From Thermococcus sp. (GTDB taxonomy: Archaea; Methanobacteriota_B; Thermococci; Thermococcales; Thermococcaceae), in assembly GCA_027074805.1 (NCBI GenBank), contig JALTCK010000044.1, positions 1 through 8,690 of the forward strand: DNA of 8,690 nt, given 5' to 3'. Under the pieces are notes generated by a model. The model was not told the origin of the DNA, did no database searches, and worked only from the letters and a program-made list of their open reading frames with translations. Positions 5,772 through 8,690 of this stretch are shown here, piece after piece; the first letter of the stretch is position 1, and each line of letters opens with the position of its first letter. Both the position numbers and the translations under genes were made by a program.

Positions 5772-7733
5772 ATGAAAGATGACAGCGATCCTTTAGAATA
5801 CTTCCCCTACGAGAGTCTCAGGTCACATCAGAGGGAATTCATAGAGCTTATTAAATCGACAGTTGAAAATGGAGAAAACGCAATAATCGAAGCTCCCACA
5901 GGCTTTGGAAAGACCCCCAGCGTCCTGGCTGGTATTTTGCCCTACGCCAAAAGCATGGGCTACAAAGTCCTCTACCTGGCGAGAACCCACAAACAGATGG
6001 ACAGGGTTATAGAGGAACTGAAGGCTATTAATCGAAAAAACGCTGTCTCCGGCGCTGAGATGAGAAGCAGAAAAGAATTGTGCCTCCACAACTATCTTGT
6101 CGAGTACACCACCGACGCCTACACGGCAATGGTCGTCTGCAAAAACCTTAGGAAGATGGGGAAGTGTCTCTACTTCGAGAACGAGAAAAAGAAAAAATCA
6201 GAGTTTGAGGGGGTTGTCAACTTCTTTCTTCAGGAGCCCTCGTTCCCGGCGGAGATCATAGAGTACGCGAAGACTGTGGAAATCTGCCCCTATGACATAA
6301 CCCGCCAAGTAGCCTTTAAATCGGACGTTATAGTCGCGAGCTACCTCTACATGCTCAGTCCGAGCATAAGGGAAAACTTCATGACCTACCTCGACCTTGA
6401 GTATTCCGACCTTATAGTCGTCTTCGATGAAGCTCACAACCTGCCCGACCAGTCAATATCCGCCCTGAGCGATAGGCTTAGCATCCACACCGTAAACAGA
6501 GGCATCAAAGAGGCTGAAGAATACAAAGAGCACGAGATAGCCAACTTTCTGAGCGTCTTTGGGCGGGGCCTTGAAATCCTATTCCAGGAGAAGTTCAGCG
6601 ACAGAGACGTCAAAGAAGTTCCCTTAATGCCCCATGATATATTCTCGCACTTGATCGACATCCTCAGAATAGATGGCCGCTACCTTCTCCGTTTCCTAAA
6701 CGAGATAGTGGCAGTAGGGGATTCGATCAGGGAAGACCGAATTGAGAAGGGAAAGCCGCCACGCTCCTATATAGGACGTGTGGGAGAGTTCCTGCTTAAC
6801 TGGCTGGCCACCGCAGATCGGGAGGATTATCTCTTTCTGATGAGCCGTGAACGCGGTCTGAGCCTCGAAATAGTCGCCCTCGATCCCTCTAAGGCCCTCG
6901 ACTGGGTGGAAAATGTGCAGGCGGCAATTTTCATGTCGGGCACGCTGACACCCCTTGAGGCCTTCAGGGACGTCATGGGTATTAAAAACGCCCAATTAAA
7001 GAAGTTCCCGCGGATAATAAAACGTGAAAACGCCCAGGTTTTGGTAGCTAAGGACGTTTCAACGCGCGGTGACGAGCGTTCGCTGGAGCTGTATCGCAGA
7101 ATGGTCGATTACATAGTTGAGGCAGTAAATCTAATTCCGAAGAATGTCGGTGTTTTCACTGCTTCCTATGAAGTTCTCCAAGGTTTACTCTCGGCCAACC
7201 TACAGGTTCGCCTGGAAGAGACTGGAAAAGCCGTCTTTGTTGAGAAGCAGGGCGCTAGCTCGACAGAAAATGATGCCCTTGTGAGGGCATTCAAGGCCCA
7301 CGCGAAGGGCAATGGTGCGGTTTTGCTCGGTGTGATGGGTGGCAGGAACAGCGAGGGACAAGATTATTCTGGAGATGAGATGAACGGTGTGGTGCTTGTC
7401 GGAATACCTTATGCAAGACCAACGCCACGGGTTCAGGCTCAAATAAGGTATTTTGAGCGAAAATTCCCAGGAAAAGGGAGGTACTATGGTTATTTCCTCC
7501 CAGCTCACAGAAAACTCGTCCAGGCCGCAGGAAGGGTTCACCGATCGGCCGAAGAAAAGGGGAGCATAATAGTCCTCGACTATCGCCTGCTCTGGAGCAC
7601 TATAAAGAAGGATCTTCCCGACTGGATGAAGGAATCCATGAGAGCCGTGAACCTCGAGAGAATGAGACTATACTTAAGAAAGTTCTGGAGGGTTAGAAGG
7701 GACAGCAACTTAAGCGAAAAAAGCAAAGCTTAA
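5772..7733 (+). CDS. xpd: XPD/Rad3-family ATP-dependent DNA helicase (iron-sulfur)
   Basis: Superfamily 2 helicase of the XPD/Rad3/DinG group, expected to unwind DNA 5' to 3' in repair. The 653-residue length suits archaeal XPD. Motifs in order: Q-like start (YFPYESLRSHQ, 10-20), Walker A APTGFGKT (41-48), motif Ia YLARTHKQ (68-75), four cysteines for a 4Fe-4S cluster (C104, C123, C132, C172), DEAH box VFDEAHNL (217-224), motif III SGTLTP (389-394), motif V region with GGRNSEGQD (523-531) and motif VI QAAGRVHRS (584-592). The arch domain lies at about 225-350. Nothing appears truncated or mutated. The ATG at 5772 has no close RBS, since the nearest GAGGTG is 14 bases upstream, but a TATA-like box about 25 nt upstream fits a leaderless start. 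A hairpin and T-rich tract follow the stop. Confidence 0.95.
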   Translation: MKDDSDPLEYFPYESLRSHQREFIELIKSTVENGENAIIEAPTGFGKTPSVLAGILPYAKSMGYKVLYLARTHKQMDRVIEELKAINRKNAVSGAEMRSRKELCLHNYLVEYTTDAYTAMVVCKNLRKMGKCLYFENEKKKKSEFEGVVNFFLQEPSFPAEIIEYAKTVEICPYDITRQVAFKSDVIVASYLYMLSPSIRENFMTYLDLEYSDLIVVFDEAHNLPDQSISALSDRLSIHTVNRGIKEAEEYKEHEIANFLSVFGRGLEILFQEKFSDRDVKEVPLMPHDIFSHLIDILRIDGRYLLRFLNEIVAVGDSIREDRIEKGKPPRSYIGRVGEFLLNWLATADREDYLFLMSRERGLSLEIVALDPSKALDWVENVQAAIFMSGTLTPLEAFRDVMGIKNAQLKKFPRIIKRENAQVLVAKDVSTRGDERSLELYRRMVDYIVEAVNLIPKNVGVFTASYEVLQGLLSANLQVRLEETGKAVFVEKQGASSTENDALVRAFKAHAKGNGAVLLGVMGGRNSEGQDYSGDEMNGVVLVGIPYARPTPRVQAQIRYFERKFPGKGRYYGYFLPAHRKLVQAAGRVHRSAEEKGSIIVLDYRLLWSTIKKDLPDWMKESMRAVNLERMRLYLRKFWRVRRDSNLSEKSKA

Positions 7734-7742
7734 ATAACAAGG

Positions 7743-7773
7743 GCCCATGAAGCATGGGTGTCTCTAATTTTCT
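7743..7773 (+). terminator. Hairpin and T-rich tract after the helicase gene
   Basis: CCCATG, a three-base AAG loop, and CATGGG form a perfect 6-bp inverted repeat at 7744-7758, extendable by one G-T pair. A T-rich run (TCTCTAATTTTCTC) follows. It starts ten bases after the helicase stop. Archaeal termination depends mainly on the T tract, and this one is interrupted, so confidence is moderate. Confidence 0.4.
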
Positions 7774-7885
7774 CCAGTAAAGGGGCCGATAGGTAAGTAT
7801 TCGACCGTGCTACGAGTTTTACGGATAATCTTGGCCGTAACCGACCCGTCACAAGAGGATTTTGGAGAACGAAAAGTGAGATGAC

Positions 7886-8083
7886 AAAAATTGGCTAAGA
7901 TGCTCCCTTCAAGAAGGAGTAACAGCTTTGATCAAACTTTCCCAGCAACCTCTTCATGGCAAAGCCTGATCAAGGAAATTTTCTGGTGAAAGTTCCATCA
8001 AAGTTTGTTGCTGTCTAATGGCGTGCTTCAGGTAGTTTGCATATCCCTCTCTTGGGGTTCCTAGAGCCAGATTTTATTTAAAA
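7886..8083 (-). ncRNA. Candidate structured non-coding RNA locus (hypothetical)
   Basis: On the minus strand the elements come in transcript-like order. A TATA-like CTTTTAAATAAAATC lies at about 8070-8084, predicting a start near 8052. A long imperfect hairpin pairs 7983-8003 with 7926-7945 in blocks of 7, 7 and 4 bp, and ACAGC/GCTGT can close its outside (7922-7926 with 8010-8014). A shorter hairpin follows at 7903-7919 (CTCCTTC against GAAGGGAG), then a TTTTT tract at 7890-7886. The predicted transcript would be about 165 nt. No box C/D motifs and no tRNA, RNase P or SRP features were seen. The AT-rich box is also compatible with plus-strand transcription. This is a structural inference from one sequence. 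Confidence 0.25.
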
Positions 8084-8144
8084 GTCTCAACTAAAAGATT
8101 TACGCCTCACCGTCTTGTAGGTACACTTTCAGAATTAATCCCGT

Positions 8145-8208
8145 GTCTGGGGTTCACCAAAATGGGACTTCCGTGTTAGAAGGCCCCGAGAAGGCAGAGA
8201 CTCCAGAC
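8145..8208. repeat. Long-range inverted repeat with nested small hairpins
   Basis: GTCTGGGGTT (8145-8154) pairs with GACTCCAGAC (8199-8208) over 10 bp, including two G-T pairs. The enclosed 44 bases contain CCA/TGG (8157-8165), CTTC/GAAG (8168-8182) and GCC/GGC near 8184-8196. The layout resembles a branched RNA. On the plus strand the AT-rich box near 8072-8083 lies about 25 nt before 8105 and could promote it. The strand is undecided. Confidence 0.35.
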
Positions 8209-8275
8209 CCTGAGATCTAAAAACAGTCCCTAGTTTCTCGCCAAGATCCTTAGAAGCAGTGGCTCCCAAGGTACT

Positions 8276-8280
8276 AAAAA
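8276..8280 (-). terminator. T5 tract after the tRNA pair
   Basis: On the minus strand this reads GGTGTTTTTAG about 28 bases beyond the CCA end of the tRNA(CAT). A run of five T is a typical archaeal terminator for a tRNA operon. Confidence 0.45.
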
Positions 8281-8307
8281 CACCACCATTTGTTAGAAAG
8301 GTTACTA

Positions 8308-8385
8308 TGGTGGGCCCGGGGGGCTTTGAACCCCCGACCACGCGGTTATGAGCCGCGCGCTCTGACCAGGCTGAGCTACGGGCCC
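8308..8385 (-). tRNA. tRNA with CAT anticodon (tRNA-Ile2 or elongator tRNA-Met)
   Basis: A 78-nt tRNA including an encoded CCA. The acceptor stem GGGCCCG pairs fully with CGGGCCC, with A as discriminator. The anticodon arm CGCGG/CCGCG encloses loop CTCATAA, giving CAT. The T arm is GGGGG/CCCCC around TTCAAAG; the last loop base is G where a pyrimidine is usual. The anticodon stem lacks the three G-C pairs of an initiator, so it is not initiator Met. The GGGCCCG acceptor with A73 resembles archaeal isoleucine tRNAs, so an Ile2 whose C34 is modified to agmatidine is plausible, but elongator Met cannot be excluded by eye. It lies six bases downstream of tRNA-Asn and is presumably co-transcribed. 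Confidence 0.93.
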
Positions 8386-8391
8386 TCTAAC

Positions 8392-8467
8392 TGGCGCCGC
8401 CGCCCGGACTCGAACCGGGGACCGCCGGATTAACAGTCCGGCGCTCTACCAACTAAGCTACGGCGGC
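8392..8467 (-). tRNA. tRNA-Asn(GTT)
   Basis: A 76-nt tRNA including an encoded CCA. The acceptor GCCGCCG pairs with CGGCGGC, and the discriminator is G. The anticodon arm CCGGA/TCCGG encloses CTGTTAA, giving GTT (asparagine). The T arm CCCGG/CCGGG encloses a standard TTCGAGT loop. No intron. It is first in the minus-strand tRNA pair and has its own strong TATA box upstream. Confidence 0.96.
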
Positions 8468-8496
8468 ACGACCCAATGTAGGGAATACTGGGTGCA

Positions 8497-8504
8497 TTTA
8501 TAAA
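8497..8504 (-). promoter_or_regulatory. TATA box of the tRNA-Asn / tRNA(CAT) pair
   Basis: TTTATAAA, centred about 33 nt upstream of the tRNA-Asn 5' end, would start transcription near 8474 and leave a short 5' leader for RNase P to remove. Confidence 0.7.
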
Positions 8505-8581
8505 GATTACGGTGATGCTTTTCAATTTCTTAGGAGAAAGGTTTAGAGCGTGTTTTGGTTCCGATGAGGTTATTGATTCCT

Positions 8582-8597
8582 GCGAAAACTTTATATT
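8582..8597 (+). promoter_or_regulatory. BRE/TATA promoter of tRNA-Thr
   Basis: GCGAAAAC directly followed by TTTATATT is a near-ideal archaeal BRE plus box A. Its centre lies about 28 nt before the tRNA-Thr 5' end. The 8505-8581 stretch between the two divergent tRNA promoters shows no gene. Confidence 0.7.
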
Positions 8598-8620
8598 CTC
8601 ACTCTCGGTCTTTACACCGT

Positions 8621-8690
8621 GCCCCGGTAGCCTAGCCTGGCGGGGCGGCGGACTTGTAATCCGCCGGTCGCGGGTTCAAATCCCGCCCGG
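8621..8690 (+). tRNA. tRNA-Thr(TGT), 3' end cut by the window
   Basis: The acceptor 5' strand is GCCCCGG. The anticodon arm GCGGA/TCCGC encloses CTTGTAA, giving TGT (threonine). The T arm GCGGG/CCCGC encloses TTCAAAT. The window ends after CCGG, the first four bases of the 3' acceptor strand, so three acceptor pairs, the discriminator and any CCA are missing. No intron. It diverges from the Asn/CAT pair. Confidence 0.93.

Larger units (their letters stand above)
7774..8275. other. Gap without a recognised gene between helicase and tRNAs
   Basis: No frame shows credible coding sequence. The frame starting from the ATG at 7747 has about five stops in 117 codons, which is what chance predicts. 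A 68-codon minus-strand frame ending at 8135 begins inside the tRNA and is not believed. The stretch does hold nested inverted repeats at 7784-7836 (GGCCGAT with ATCTTGGCC enclosing CCGT/ACGG), the candidate RNA locus and the 8145-8208 repeat, so it is unusually long and structured for this window. Confidence 0.6.

Noticed and set aside
7820..7840. Possible dif site for XerA (ATAATC followed by GGCC)
   Set aside because: It resembles the Thermococcales dif core only over a few bases and lacks the flanking inverted arms.
7858..7867. 10-mer GATTTTGGAG identical to the window's first ten bases
   Set aside because: Flanks do not match, so it is probably a chance repeat.
7747..8097. Plus-strand frame with long stretches between stops after the helicase, looking like a decayed transposase or gene
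   Set aside because: About five stops in 117 codons is the random expectation, and no protein motif is recognisable.
8135..8341. 68-codon minus-strand frame
   Set aside because: It begins inside tRNA(CAT), has no start signals and no recognisable domain.
8510..8580. Possible box C/D guide RNA between the tRNA promoters (GTGATGC, CGATGAG)
   Set aside because: No D box (CTGA) at a suitable distance on either strand.

Overview
The window looks like chromosome from a hyperthermophilic euryarchaeon of the order Thermococcales (Thermococcus or Pyrococcus). The evidence is a closely matching TET2-type M42 aminopeptidase, an XerA-type recombinase, an archaeal XPD helicase, archaeal TATA boxes about 25 nt upstream of starts, GAGGTG-type ribosome binding sites, and G+C-rich tRNAs with encoded CCA ends. 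No species can be assigned from the sequence alone.

Layout. (1) 2-658, plus strand: the C-terminal part of an archaeal AAA-type ATPase with a DUF4143-like end, cut by the window edge. (2) 669-2433, minus strand: a two-gene unit with a Toprim/coiled-coil protein upstream of the tyrosine recombinase xerA, stop and start one base apart. (3) 2514-2770: a decayed membrane-protein gene on the plus strand that still has a TATA box. (4) sfsA (minus, 2769-3485) and an unrecognised 198-residue gene (plus, 3545-4141) diverge from one AT-rich box. (5) A 220-bp spacer with a possible small ORF leads to the TET2-like M42 peptidase (4364-5410). Its 3' end overlaps a convergent small membrane-protein gene (5373-5723). 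(6) A short divergent promoter region leads to the XPD/Rad3 helicase (5772-7733). (7) A gap of about 575 bp (7734-8307) has no convincing gene but holds several inverted repeats, TATA-like boxes and T tracts. (8) A tRNA cluster closes the window: a minus-strand pair, tRNA-Asn(GTT) followed by tRNA(CAT), and a divergent plus-strand tRNA-Thr(TGT) cut by the window end.

Most genes are housekeeping: chromosome dimer resolution (XerA), helicase/repair (XPD), peptide turnover (TET2), a nuclease-like SfsA, and translation (tRNAs). The least explained parts are the structured gap next to the tRNAs, which could encode one or two non-coding RNAs, the unknown protein sharing a promoter with sfsA, and the Toprim protein paired with XerA. 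No CRISPR array, intact insertion sequence, rRNA or dif-like site was seen. I found no clear multi-gene novel system.
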